From Deltaproteobacteria bacterium RIFCSPLOWO2_02_FULL_57_26 (GTDB lineage: Bacteria; Desulfobacterota; Binatia; UBA9968): a DNA stretch of 13,410 nucleotides. This document shows, one piece after another, positions 1 to 7,225 of the stretch; the stretch's first letter is position 1; each line of letters starts with the position of its first letter. Below the pieces are notes generated by a model, which worked only from the letters and a program-made list of their open reading frames with translations, was not told the DNA's origin and did no database searches. The stretch covers positions 1 through 13,410 of the forward strand of contig MGSI01000149.1 of the NCBI GenBank assembly GCA_001798455.1, given 5' to 3'. The translations under genes were made by a program, and so were the position numbers.

Positions 1-45
1 TGCCGCTTTGTTAAACTCTGGGGGAAATACGGTTGGCCCGACTGA
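1..45 (+). CDS. 3' end of an upstream gene, probably protein-L-isoaspartate O-methyltransferase (partial)
   Basis: The frame beginning at base 1 stays open for 14 codons and ends in TGA at 43-45. The short peptide carries an R-F-V-x-L-x-G-K-Y-G-W pattern, which resembles the C-terminal tail of many Pcm (PIMT) proteins as I remember them. Known context agrees: pcm often lies directly upstream of an nlpD-type LysM/M23 lipoprotein gene, and that is the next gene here. The stop overlaps the proposed TTG start of that gene by 13 bases, which would fit translational coupling. Only 14 residues are visible, so both the reading and the name are tentative. Confidence 0.4.
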   Translation, partial: CRFVKLWGKYGWPD

Positions 46-749
46 AGCTCACGCCATCCTTTGCTGTTTTCTCCGTTTTGTTTTTAGTTTTGTTTGACAG
101 TTGCGCTCCCCGGTCCCCAGTTCCGGTTCGAAGAAGGCCGCAGGGGATCCATCATGTGGTTAAAAGCGGTGAAAATCTATTTCGTATCGGGAAGGCTTAC
201 GATGTCCCTTACCAGGAACTGGCCCGGATCAACCGAATTTCTGACCCGCGTCAGATCCGAGCCGGCCAAAGGATCTTCATCCCCGGAGCGACACGGCAGC
301 TCCCCGTGGAAATCATCACACCGTCGACGGCCGTATTCGAAACCCGCCTCCCGCCTGACCAGCGGGGGATAAGCCCCGAAGGCTTCGTCTGGCCGATCAA
401 GGGGAGCATAAGCTCGAAATTCGGACCGCGCGGCGCGACCTTCCATGATGGAATAGATATCGAGGCTCCTGAGGGGACGCCGATTCGAGCCGTTGAGAAG
501 GGTGAGGTTTTGTACCGCGATGAGCTGCGCGGCTATGGCAATCTCATCATCATCCGCCATCCGGGGGGATTTGCCTCGGTGTACGCCCATAACCGCATCA
601 ACCAGGTCCACGAAGGACAAGAGGTAAAGCAGGGGGACGTAATCGGCGAGGTGGGAAGCACGGGAAGAGTCTCTGCGCCTCACCTGCATTTTGAGATCCG
701 TAAGGATAACGTCGCCCGGGATCCGCTTTATTATTTGCCTCAGTTATGA
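33..749 (+). CDS. LysM / M23-family murein hydrolase lipoprotein (NlpD-like)
   Basis: A cell-envelope peptidoglycan-binding endopeptidase, or an activator of amidases, of 238 residues. A hydrophobic segment at about 10-21 ends at Cys24 and looks like a lipoprotein signal, although F-D-S-C is a poor lipobox. Residues 40-84 form one LysM repeat, which binds glycan. Residues 118-232 form an M23 (LytM/lysostaphin) domain with every metal and catalytic residue in place: H138 and D142 in HxxxD, H186 in YAH, and H217 and H219 in HLH. An intact site suggests an active hydrolase; E. coli NlpD and EnvC, by contrast, have degenerate sites and only activate amidases. The start is TTG at 33, with GGGGGA at 20-25 as ribosome binding site; no ATG lies near. 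The stop is 13 bases before apt, so the two are probably co-transcribed. The family is certain, the exact substrate is not. Confidence 0.92.
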   Translation: MARLKLTPSFAVFSVLFLVLFDSCAPRSPVPVRRRPQGIHHVVKSGENLFRIGKAYDVPYQELARINRISDPRQIRAGQRIFIPGATRQLPVEIITPSTAVFETRLPPDQRGISPEGFVWPIKGSISSKFGPRGATFHDGIDIEAPEGTPIRAVEKGEVLYRDELRGYGNLIIIRHPGGFASVYAHNRINQVHEGQEVKQGDVIGEVGSTGRVSAPHLHFEIRKDNVARDPLYYLPQL

Positions 750-762
750 TAGCTCAAGGGCC

Positions 763-1299
763 ATGGAGCAGGAGATAGCGGAGCTCCGCCGCGCGATTCG
801 GGACATCCCCAACTTCCCCAAGCCAGGGGTGATATTCAAGGACATTACCCCCTTGCTCGGAAATGGCCGCCTCTTCAAGCAGGCGATCGATTTGCTGGCG
901 GGTCGTTACCGATCGCAAGGGTTGGATGTGGTGTTGGGGATCGAGTCACGGGGTTTTATTATCGGCGCCGCGCTAGCCTACAGGCTGGGCGCGGGTTTTT
1001 GCATCGTGCGCAAGCCGGGAAAACTTCCCTACGAAACGCACCGGACGACCTATGAGTTGGAATACGGGTCCGATACGCTTGAGGTCCATCGCGACGCTCT
1101 TCGGCCACAGGCCCGGGTCTTGATCGTGGACGATCTCATTGCGACAGGGGGAACCGCTGCGGCCGCTGCGGCCTTGGTCTCCAAGCTCGAGGGAGAAGTC
1201 GTGGAGTGTGCCTTCGTCATCGAGCTGGCGTTTCTCAGGGGGCGCGAAAGGCTTAAACCCTATCGGGTCTTTTCCCTGATTCAGTACGATTCGGAATAG
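763..1299 (+). CDS. apt: Adenine phosphoribosyltransferase
   Basis: This cytosolic purine-salvage enzyme makes AMP from adenine and PRPP. It has 178 residues, the usual length for the family. The PRPP-binding motif of type I phosphoribosyltransferases is clear at 119-131 (V-L-I-V-D-D-L-I-A-T-G-G-T). The N-terminal stretch I-P-N-F-P-K-P-G-V-I-F-K-D-I-T-P-L-L at 15-32 is the Apt signature, and E61-S-R-G-F follows as expected. The frame stays open further upstream, to about 691, but that part overlaps the M23 gene and matches nothing in Apt. I therefore take the ATG at 763, which has AAGGG just before it, although the spacing of 2 bases is short. Translation may depend on coupling to the hydrolase gene, whose stop is 13 bases upstream. 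Confidence 0.95.
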   Translation: MEQEIAELRRAIRDIPNFPKPGVIFKDITPLLGNGRLFKQAIDLLAGRYRSQGLDVVLGIESRGFIIGAALAYRLGAGFCIVRKPGKLPYETHRTTYELEYGSDTLEVHRDALRPQARVLIVDDLIATGGTAAAAAALVSKLEGEVVECAFVIELAFLRGRERLKPYRVFSLIQYDSE

Positions 1300-1341
1300 G
1301 TTGGCCTCCCGGCAGGCGCCGCCAAAGACAGGCCGAGTTCC

Positions 1342-1369
1342 TTGACAAAGATGGCCGTTGCTTTAAAGT
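1342..1369 (+). promoter_or_regulatory. Predicted sigma70-type promoter for the nuoI-like gene
   Basis: A perfect -35 box (TTGACA, 1342-1347) is followed by a 16-bp spacer and TAAAGT (1364-1369), which matches 4 of 6 positions of TATAAT. Transcription would begin near 1376, about 33 bases before the chosen start at 1409. The location in the 91-bp gap after apt suggests that nuoI and perhaps thiC are transcribed separately from the hydrolase-apt pair. This is a prediction by eye. Confidence 0.45.
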
Positions 1370-1408
1370 AAACTCTAGTAGCGAGTCGGCATGAAGAGGG
1401 TTGAAGAA

Positions 1409-1960
1409 ATGGGTTTCTGGGAGAGGTTGTATCTCCCGGAGATTTTCCGCGGTCTGTGGGTCACGGGCTCGCGCTTCTGGCGCAACCTTCTCATCCATAC
1501 GCTCCACCTCTTCGGGCTGGCAAAGGATATCCGGGCAGCCATCACCGTTCAGTATCCTGAGGAAAGGCTGCCCTATCCCGAGACCTACCGGGGCCGCCAC
1601 CGGCTGACCCTCCACGAGGACGGGTTGGTCAAGTGCACGGCTTGTTTTCTATGCGCCACGGCGTGCCCGGCCGAGTGCATCTACATCGAGGCCGCCGAAT
1701 ATCCGGATAACCCCCTTGAGAAGTTTCCCCGGCGCTATGAGATCGACACCTTGCGCTGTATTTACTGCGGCTTTTGTGTCGAGGCTTGTCCCTGCGACGC
1801 CATCCGCATGGACACAGGGGTGCATCCAGCCAATTGGGGATTCTCACGGCTGGATTTCGTCGAAGACAAGGAATTGTTGATGAATCGCTCCCGTCTATTG
1901 CAAGCGAAGGGGAGGGAGGGACTGTACCAGGAGCACGTGCAGCGGTACCAGCATGTCTAA
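1409..1960 (+). CDS. nuoI: NuoI-like NADH-quinone oxidoreductase subunit, 2x[4Fe-4S] ferredoxin
   Basis: This is the TYKY/NuoI subunit of respiratory complex I, which passes electrons through clusters N6a and N6b in the peripheral arm. Two classic CxxCxxCxxxCP motifs are present: C76, C79, C82, C86 and C117, C120, C123, C127. Further cysteines lie at C90 and C129. The N-terminal L-P-E-I-F-R-G-L-W region and the C-terminal extension after the second motif are typical of NuoI rather than of small ferredoxins, and the length of 183 residues fits. ATG at 1409 has AGAGGG at 1395-1400, spaced 8 bases. An in-frame ATG at 1391 lacks a ribosome binding site and would add six residues. No other nuo gene is visible, which is unusual because nuoI normally sits in the nuoA-N operon. 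It may serve a scattered complex I or another membrane oxidoreductase. Confidence 0.88.
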   Translation: MGFWERLYLPEIFRGLWVTGSRFWRNLLIHTLHLFGLAKDIRAAITVQYPEERLPYPETYRGRHRLTLHEDGLVKCTACFLCATACPAECIYIEAAEYPDNPLEKFPRRYEIDTLRCIYCGFCVEACPCDAIRMDTGVHPANWGFSRLDFVEDKELLMNRSRLLQAKGREGLYQEHVQRYQHV

Positions 1961-2013
1961 TCGCCCCGTAGGCGGGCCAGGTATTTTGCGGAATCTTGGG
2001 CGGTAGGAACATT

Positions 2014-2020
2014 AGGGAGG
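2014..2020 (+). promoter_or_regulatory. Strong ribosome binding site of thiC
   Basis: AGGGAGG lies seven bases before the ATG at 2028 and fixes the thiC start. The 67-base gap after nuoI shows neither the ACTGAGA nor the CTGATG element of a TPP riboswitch. Confidence 0.8.
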
Positions 2021-2027
2021 TAAAGCG

Positions 2028-3965
2028 ATGTCAAAAGCCAAAAAGGGCGTGGCTAATCCAGAAGCGAGCGCGATCACTACCGAGCCTTTCCCCGCGTCTC
2101 GCAAGGTTTATATCCCGAGTGAGCGCTATGCGGATGTCCGGGTCTCCATGCGGGAGATCTCTCTCTCCCCAAACGACCGGGCTCCAGTCGGCAACGGCGC
2201 CGAGCCCCGGGAACCTGGACCGGTGGCCGTTTACGATACGTCGGGGCCCTACACCGATCCGAAGATCAAGACGGAGATCCGTCAGGGGCTCAAGCCCCTG
2301 CGGCAGGAATGGATCAAAGCGCGCGGGGACGTGGAGGAAGTAATGGCGCCCCAGCGGCGCTCCGGCGAAAATGGAGCGGAACGCTTTCCCGAGTCTTCGC
2401 GCCGGCCGGTCCTGCGGGCGAGACCGGGCGGGAACGTGACCCAGATGCACTACGCCAACCAAGGGATGATCACGCCGGAAATGGAGTACATCGCGATTCG
2501 CGAAAACCTCGGCCGCGAGAAGGCTTTGACCAACGGCGGGAATGGGGGATCTCGGGTCCATGCCGGGCAGAGCTTTGGCGCCTCTATCCCTGAATTTGTC
2601 ACCCCGGAATTCGTGCGCGATGAGGTCGCGCGCGGCCGCGCTATCATCCCCGCAAACATCAATCATCCCGAGAGCGAGCCGATGATCATCGGGCGGAATT
2701 TTCTGGTCAAGATCAACGCCAATATCGGCAACTCAGCCGTGAGCTCCTCAATCGAAGAGGAAGTGGAAAAGATGATCTGGGCGACGCGGTGGGGGGCGGA
2801 CACGGTCATGGACCTCTCGACCGGAGACAATATCCATGAGACCCGTGAATGGATTCTCCGCAACTCGCCCGTACCGGTGGGAACGGTGCCCATCTACCAG
2901 GCGCTGGAGAAAGTGGGCGGCAAGGCGGAGGAGCTTACCTGGGAAATCTACCGCGATACTCTGATCGAGCAAGCGGAGCAGGGAGTAGATTACTTCACCA
3001 TCCATGCCGGTGTCTTGCTGCGCTTTATCCCCCTGACGGCCAAGCGGATCACCGGGATCGTTTCCCGCGGCGGCTCCATCCTGGCCAAGTGGTGTCTCGC
3101 CCATCACCAGGAAAACTTCCTTTACACCTGTTTCGAGGAAATCTGCGAGATCATGAAGGCGTACGACGTCGCCTTCTCTCTTGGCGACGGGCTGCGGCCG
3201 GGCTGTATCGCGGACGCCAATGACGAAGCCCAGATGGGCGAGCTCGCCACTTTAGGCGAGCTGACGAAGGTTGCCTGGAAACACGATGTCCAGGTCATGA
3301 TCGAAGGGCCGGGCCATGTGCCTATGCAGCTCATCTGGGAGAATATGACCAAACAGCTCGAGCTGTGCCACGAAGCGCCCTTCTATACTCTGGGCCCGCT
3401 CACGACGGATATCGCCCCCGGCTATGATCACATCACGAGCGCCATCGGCGCTGCCATGATCGGGTGGTATGGGACGGCGATGCTCTGCTACGTGACGCCC
3501 AAAGAGCATCTCGGCCTGCCCGATAAGAAAGACGTCAAGGACGGCGTGATCGCCTACAAGATCGCGGCGCACGCCGCAGATCTCGCCAAGGGGCACCCCG
3601 GCGCGCAGTTGCGCGACGATGCGTTAAGCCGGGCGCGGTTCGAGTTCCGCTGGGAGGACCAGTTCAATCTGAGCTTGGATCCCGATACCGCCCGGGCATT
3701 CCATGATGAGACTCTACCCGCCGACGCGGCCAAGCTCGCCCATTTCTGCTCCATGTGCGGTCCGCACTTTTGCTCGATGAAAATTACCCAAGATGTGCGG
3801 GACTACGCGGCGAAGAAGGGGCTGGACGAGAAAGCCGCCTTGGAAGTCGGCATGAAAGAGAAGGCCGACGAATTCAGAAAGACGGGGTCAAAAATCTATC
3901 ACGAAGTGACGGCCCCAGAGAGCGGGGTGGGTGGAGTGCGCGTCGGGGCCGCTGCCAAAGAATAG
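2028..3965 (+). CDS. thiC: Phosphomethylpyrimidine synthase ThiC
   Basis: This radical-SAM enzyme converts 5-aminoimidazole ribotide into HMP phosphate, the pyrimidine half of thiamine diphosphate. It has 645 residues, the long bacterial form. The N-terminal ThiC-associated domain (about 15-110) contains the S-R-K-V-Y-I-P and V-R-E/M-R-E-I stretch typical of proteobacterial ThiC. The catalytic barrel follows, with G-N-S-A-V-S-S-S-I-E-E-E-V-E-K near 235-249 and an M-I-E-G-P-G-H-V-P segment near 425. The C-terminal cluster motif CX2CX4C is intact at C574, C577 and C582, so the enzyme should be active. The start is set by AGGGAGG at 2014-2020. The gene ends 52 bases from the converging ubiD-like gene, with no strong terminator between them. 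No other thiamine genes are visible, and the leader has no TPP riboswitch, so regulation is unknown. Confidence 0.97.
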   Translation: MSKAKKGVANPEASAITTEPFPASRKVYIPSERYADVRVSMREISLSPNDRAPVGNGAEPREPGPVAVYDTSGPYTDPKIKTEIRQGLKPLRQEWIKARGDVEEVMAPQRRSGENGAERFPESSRRPVLRARPGGNVTQMHYANQGMITPEMEYIAIRENLGREKALTNGGNGGSRVHAGQSFGASIPEFVTPEFVRDEVARGRAIIPANINHPESEPMIIGRNFLVKINANIGNSAVSSSIEEEVEKMIWATRWGADTVMDLSTGDNIHETREWILRNSPVPVGTVPIYQALEKVGGKAEELTWEIYRDTLIEQAEQGVDYFTIHAGVLLRFIPLTAKRITGIVSRGGSILAKWCLAHHQENFLYTCFEEICEIMKAYDVAFSLGDGLRPGCIADANDEAQMGELATLGELTKVAWKHDVQVMIEGPGHVPMQLIWENMTKQLELCHEAPFYTLGPLTTDIAPGYDHITSAIGAAMIGWYGTAMLCYVTPKEHLGLPDKKDVKDGVIAYKIAAHAADLAKGHPGAQLRDDALSRARFEFRWEDQFNLSLDPDTARAFHDETLPADAAKLAHFCSMCGPHFCSMKITQDVRDYAAKKGLDEKAALEVGMKEKADEFRKTGSKIYHEVTAPESGVGGVRVGAAAKE

Positions 3966-4017
3966 CCCGATAAGCCAATCGATCCGGGCCGGAAGCCTCC
4001 ACCGGTTTCTTCTCAGC

Positions 4018-5400
4018 CTAGGCGAGGTATTTGCTCACATCCACCCGCTTCATGGCCTCTTCGGGGACTTCGTTGCGCTTGGGGAATTCCCCTTTCAGGG
4101 GTTTGGTGGCATCGATCATCGCCACCGCGTCGCCGAGCCATCCCCGGAAACTCTGGACCTTGCGGATGATCTCCACGTCCTTGTCCCAGTGGGTACGGGT
4201 CCCCACGGCCCACAGGACTTCGCGCTCATTGAATACGTCCACATCGTCATCCACCACAACGGCGAGTTTCAAGTTGGGCATCTCCACGAAGGCCTGCATC
4301 GCGGCTTTGTTCGCGTCGTTTTCAAATTCCTTCTTGATCGAAATATAGCAGATGACGCGTGCGCAGCCGGAAGGGGGCAGGTGAATTGCCGTTATCCCGG
4401 GGACAGTCTTTTTGATCACATTGAAGACGCTGCCCTCTTTGGGGATCCCGCCCATGTTCCAGTGGTCCATCTGTCCGGGCCAGAAATCCTGAATGATCGC
4501 CTTCTTGCGATGGGTAATGGCGGTTACCTCGAGGACGGGCACTTTCATCTCGACCTGGTAATAACCCAGGATCTCTCCGAAGGGGTTTTGACTCTCGCGC
4601 ACGTGAGGAGGGACCTCCCCTTCGATGATCATCTCGGCGTCCGCAGGGACCAGAAAATCCTCTCCCCAGGTTTCGGATGGGGTCAGGCGCAACGGCTCCT
4701 GGAGAAATGCCGAGGCGGTGAGATAATCATTGTTGCCGTAGGGAGTCATGCAGCATGTGGATAAGAAGAAAGCGGGGTGGTGGCCCAGAATGACGATCAC
4801 GGGGGCGCGTTTGTTCTTCTTTTCATATTCCGTCGTCATCGCCTCCAGATGGTGATGGGGGTGGGCGGAAAAGCTCATCCTTTGGGGTGTATAGTACATG
4901 TTTTTCGTGAAGGTGATGTCATAGAAATCGTTATCAAGACTCTTCATGGCGCAGGCCATGGTGAGATAAGCTCCGACGTCGTCTTTGTGATGCATTGGGA
5001 TGGGAAGCGTTCTAAGATCGACCTGAGCCCCTTTGAGGATGACCTCTTTGCAGGGCGCCTTTCCCCGAGAAATGGTTTCCACTTCCCCTTTTTGGAGCTC
5101 CCTTCTCGCCACCTCGAGGCTCAAATCCATATTGGATTTCAAATCCCCCATCCCCAACGCATCGGCGCAGAACTGGCGGGTTGCCCAGGGGTTATAAAAC
5201 AGCGGGAAGGCCGAAGGTTGGCCGTTCAGAGCCGGGACGTTTTCAAAAAGCACCATCTTTTGCAGGCCGCGCAAATCGAGATGCTTCAAGAAGGCGATGG
5301 TCTCGTGCTGGTTGGAATCAATCCGCTCCTTGACGCGGATCACCGAACCGGGCCGTTTTTCCTCTTCCTGAGAGATAAACTGGTGTAAGTCTTTACTCAT
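4018..5400 (-). CDS. Divergent UbiD-family (de)carboxylase-like protein
   Basis: The UbiD family consists of prenylated-FMN-dependent enzymes that add or remove carboxyl groups on aromatic or unsaturated acids. This 460-residue protein has the family's length and layout, including P-F-G-E-I-L-G-Y-Y at 273-281 and a G-W-L-G-D motif at 420-424 near the C-terminus. By-eye alignment to Fdc1/UbiD suggests several changes: D161 for the metal-ligand Asn, K166 for the catalytic Arg of the N-V-x-x-Y-R motif, D225 for the ligand Glu, and Q271 for the first Glu of ExxxxE. The second Glu (E276) and a His cluster at 180-184 remain. Substrate and even decarboxylase activity are therefore open. ATG at 5400 has GAGGAG six bases upstream; an upstream in-frame TTG at 5421 lies inside the repeat and is less likely. 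It is the last gene of the SDR-transketolase operon. No ubiX is visible. Confidence 0.85.
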   Translation of the reverse strand: MSKDLHQFISQEEEKRPGSVIRVKERIDSNQHETIAFLKHLDLRGLQKMVLFENVPALNGQPSAFPLFYNPWATRQFCADALGMGDLKSNMDLSLEVARRELQKGEVETISRGKAPCKEVILKGAQVDLRTLPIPMHHKDDVGAYLTMACAMKSLDNDFYDITFTKNMYYTPQRMSFSAHPHHHLEAMTTEYEKKNKRAPVIVILGHHPAFFLSTCCMTPYGNNDYLTASAFLQEPLRLTPSETWGEDFLVPADAEMIIEGEVPPHVRESQNPFGEILGYYQVEMKVPVLEVTAITHRKKAIIQDFWPGQMDHWNMGGIPKEGSVFNVIKKTVPGITAIHLPPSGCARVICYISIKKEFENDANKAAMQAFVEMPNLKLAVVVDDDVDVFNEREVLWAVGTRTHWDKDVEIIRKVQSFRGWLGDAVAMIDATKPLKGEFPKRNEVPEEAMKRVDVSKYLA

Positions 5401-5406
5401 CTGACT

Positions 5407-5412
5407 CTCCTC
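5407..5412 (-). promoter_or_regulatory. Ribosome binding site of the ubiD-like gene, partly formed by the repeat tract
   Basis: On the minus strand GAGGAG stands six bases before the ATG at 5400. Its first three bases are the end of the last heptamer copy, so the repeat abuts and contributes to the translation start signal. It decides the 5400 start over the upstream TTG at 5421. Confidence 0.7.
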
Positions 5413-5459
5413 AAATCTCAAATCTCAAATCTCAAATCTCAAATCTCAAATCTCAAATC
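5410..5459. repeat. Heptanucleotide tandem repeat, 7 perfect copies
   Basis: CTCAAAT (plus strand; ATTTGAG on the minus strand) is repeated seven times without a mismatch, followed by one more base of the next unit. It takes up most of the 68-bp gap between the transketolase C-terminal gene (stop at 5469) and the ubiD-like gene (start 5400). The minus-strand unit contains TGA, and because seven is not a multiple of three every reading frame is closed within 21 bases, so the tract cannot be coding. Perfect short repeats of this kind are prone to slippage. Confidence 0.97.
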
Positions 5460-5468
5460 TTCTCTCCC

Positions 5469-6395
5469 TTAGTCCTGGAGCAGCTCAAGCGCCTTGCGCG
5501 CGATGTTATCCTCGGAAAGGCCGTATTTTCGGTAGAGCCCTTCGGCGTCGCCGGATTCGGCAAAGTCTTCGACCGCCACTCTCTTGATCCTGCCGCGCCC
5601 GAGCTCGGACAAGACCTCGGACACAGCGCTCCCAAGGCCGCCGGTGATTCCATGGTCCTCTACCGTGATGATTTTTCCGTGGCTGAAGGCCGCCTCTGCG
5701 ATCAACTCCCGGTCTACCGGTTTGATGGTCGGCACGTTGACGACCTGGGCGGCCACGCCCTTTTGCCCCAGAATATCGGCTGCCTTGAGGGTGTTTGCCA
5801 CTACCCCTCCTGTCGCCATCAGACTCACGTCTTTGCCGCGGCGCAAGATCACTCCTTTGCCGAATCGGAATTGATAATCGGGCGGGTTGATATCGTCGGT
5901 TTTCTGTCGCATGAGGCGGAAGAAAACCGGCCCCTGGTGTGTCACGATGTATTCTAGAGCTCGTTCGGTCTCCACCGCATCGGCGGGCTGGATGACCGCC
6001 ATGTTGGGCAGACTGCGCATCAACGCTATGTCTTCGAGCGCCATCTGGCTGTAACCGTCTTCGCCGATGCCGATACCTGCGTGGGTGCCAACGATTTTCA
6101 CGTTCGCCCGGCTGTAGGCGATCGACATGCGTATCTGCTCGAACCGGCCGATCACGAAGCAGGCGAAGCTGCAGATAAAAGGAATCTTGCCCGCGAGAGC
6201 CATCCCGGCCCCCGTTCCCACCATGTTCCCTTCGGCGATGCCCAAATCGAAGAATCGGCCCGGATACTTTCTGGCAAAATATTCGGTCATGGTGGATTTG
6301 CTAAGATCGGCGTCCAAAACCACGATGTCGGGATTCTCACTCCCCAGCCGCACCAGGGCCTCGCCGAAGGCGACGCGCGTCGCTTTTGCTCCCAT
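5469..6395 (-). CDS. Transketolase, C-terminal subunit (split transketolase)
   Basis: The pyrimidine-binding and C-terminal half of a TPP-dependent two-carbon transferase, 308 residues. Residues about 3-165 form the PYR domain, with D28-A-D-L-S-K-S-T and the G52-I-A-E-G-N-M-V-G loop. E55 in that loop is the conserved Glu that activates TPP through its N1'. G103-T-H-A-G-I-G-I-G-E-D-G is also typical. Residues about 180-305 form the transketolase C domain, ending in a G-L-Y-R-K-Y-G-L motif. The ATG at 6395 is four bases after the stop of the N-terminal subunit gene, so the two are probably translationally coupled and form a heteromer. Split transketolases can be true pentose-phosphate enzymes or specialised ones (for example for apulose 4-phosphate); the substrate cannot be read from sequence alone. 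Confidence 0.93.
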   Translation of the reverse strand: MGAKATRVAFGEALVRLGSENPDIVVLDADLSKSTMTEYFARKYPGRFFDLGIAEGNMVGTGAGMALAGKIPFICSFACFVIGRFEQIRMSIAYSRANVKIVGTHAGIGIGEDGYSQMALEDIALMRSLPNMAVIQPADAVETERALEYIVTHQGPVFFRLMRQKTDDINPPDYQFRFGKGVILRRGKDVSLMATGGVVANTLKAADILGQKGVAAQVVNVPTIKPVDRELIAEAAFSHGKIITVEDHGITGGLGSAVSEVLSELGRGRIKRVAVEDFAESGDAEGLYRKYGLSEDNIARKALELLQD

Positions 6396-6399
6396 AGCA

Positions 6400-7218
6400 T
6401 TAGCTCTGAGCCAGGATTTCCTGAATCGCCCTTTCTCCTTCCTCTCGATTCGGCGCCTTGCCGTGCCACTCCCACTTGCCTTCCATAAAGGAGACTCCCT
6501 TGCCTTTGATCGTCTGGCAGAGTATCAGCGTGGGTCTTCCTTTGGTTTTCTCGGCCTCGTCCAGGGCCCGAATAATTGCGGCGAAATCGTGCCCGTCGAT
6601 CTCCAGGGTGTGCCAGTTGAAGGCGCGCCATTTATCCAGCAGCGGTTCCAGATCCATGATGTTTTTGACGGCTCCGCTGAGCTGGATCTTGTTGTAGTCG
6701 AGCAGCGCGCAGAGATTGTCGAGCCGAAACTTCGGCGCGGCCATCGAAGCTTCCCATACCTGTCCCGCCTGGCACTCGCCGTCGCTGATAACGCAATAAA
6801 CCCGATAGTCCTTCTGCGCGGTTTTGCCTGCCAGGGCCATGCCGAGCGCCAGAGAGAGCCCCTGGCCGAGGGAGCCGGTCGACGTCTCCAGGCAAGGGAG
6901 CCTGTGGCGGTCTGGATGTCCTTGGAGGCGGCTGTTCAGCTTCCTCAAAGTTGCCAGCTCCTCGCGGGCGAAATATCCAGCCTTGGCCAAAACTGCGTAC
7001 AGGGCGGGGACGCAGTGGCCTTTGGATAACACGAAACGGTCGCGATCCGGCCAGGTGGGCTCGTGCGGCCGGTGGCGCATTTTATGGAAAAAGAGTGTCA
7101 CCAGCATGTCGATACAGGAGAGGGATCCTCCGGGATGGCCCGAGCCGGCCTCAACCAACATGCGGATGATATCTACTCTTAGCTCTTTTGCGATCGCCTT
7201 GAGGTCAGAAATCTCCAT
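6400..7218 (-). CDS. Transketolase, N-terminal subunit (split transketolase)
   Basis: The diphosphate-binding half of transketolase, 272 residues. It binds TPP and Mg2+ and works with the subunit encoded just downstream. Visible motifs are G-S-G-H28-P-G-G, K66-G-H68, T112-S-T-G-S-L-G-Q-G120, and the TPP signature S145-D-G-E148 through D174-Y-N176-K. The first residue of the usual GDGE is Ser here, a variant I recall from other small-subunit transketolases, so it need not mean loss of function. Conserved histidines at 28, 68 and 101 line the substrate channel in characterised transketolases. The ATG at 7218 follows the SDR stop by seven bases and has only a weak, A-rich ribosome binding site, consistent with coupled translation. 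Confidence 0.93.
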   Translation of the reverse strand: MEISDLKAIAKELRVDIIRMLVEAGSGHPGGSLSCIDMLVTLFFHKMRHRPHEPTWPDRDRFVLSKGHCVPALYAVLAKAGYFAREELATLRKLNSRLQGHPDRHRLPCLETSTGSLGQGLSLALGMALAGKTAQKDYRVYCVISDGECQAGQVWEASMAAPKFRLDNLCALLDYNKIQLSGAVKNIMDLEPLLDKWRAFNWHTLEIDGHDFAAIIRALDEAEKTKGRPTLILCQTIKGKGVSFMEGKWEWHGKAPNREEGERAIQEILAQS

Positions 7219-7225
7219 CGTCTTT

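Noticed and set aside
1301..1325. TTGGC / GCCAA inverted repeat after apt as a terminator
   Set aside because: The stem is only five pairs around a long loop and no T-run follows.
1814..1830. GGGGTGC stretch resembling the start of a TPP riboswitch upstream of thiC
   Set aside because: It lies inside nuoI coding sequence and none of the other conserved TPP elements follow it.
3987..4007. Possible terminator hairpin GGCCGG / CCGGTT between thiC and the ubiD-like gene
   Set aside because: Only four Watson-Crick pairs plus two wobble pairs, with no clean T-run on either strand.
3931..4764. Long plus-strand open frame opposite the ubiD-like gene
   Set aside because: It is a complement-strand shadow of a clear UbiD-family gene and has no family-like sequence or ribosome binding site.
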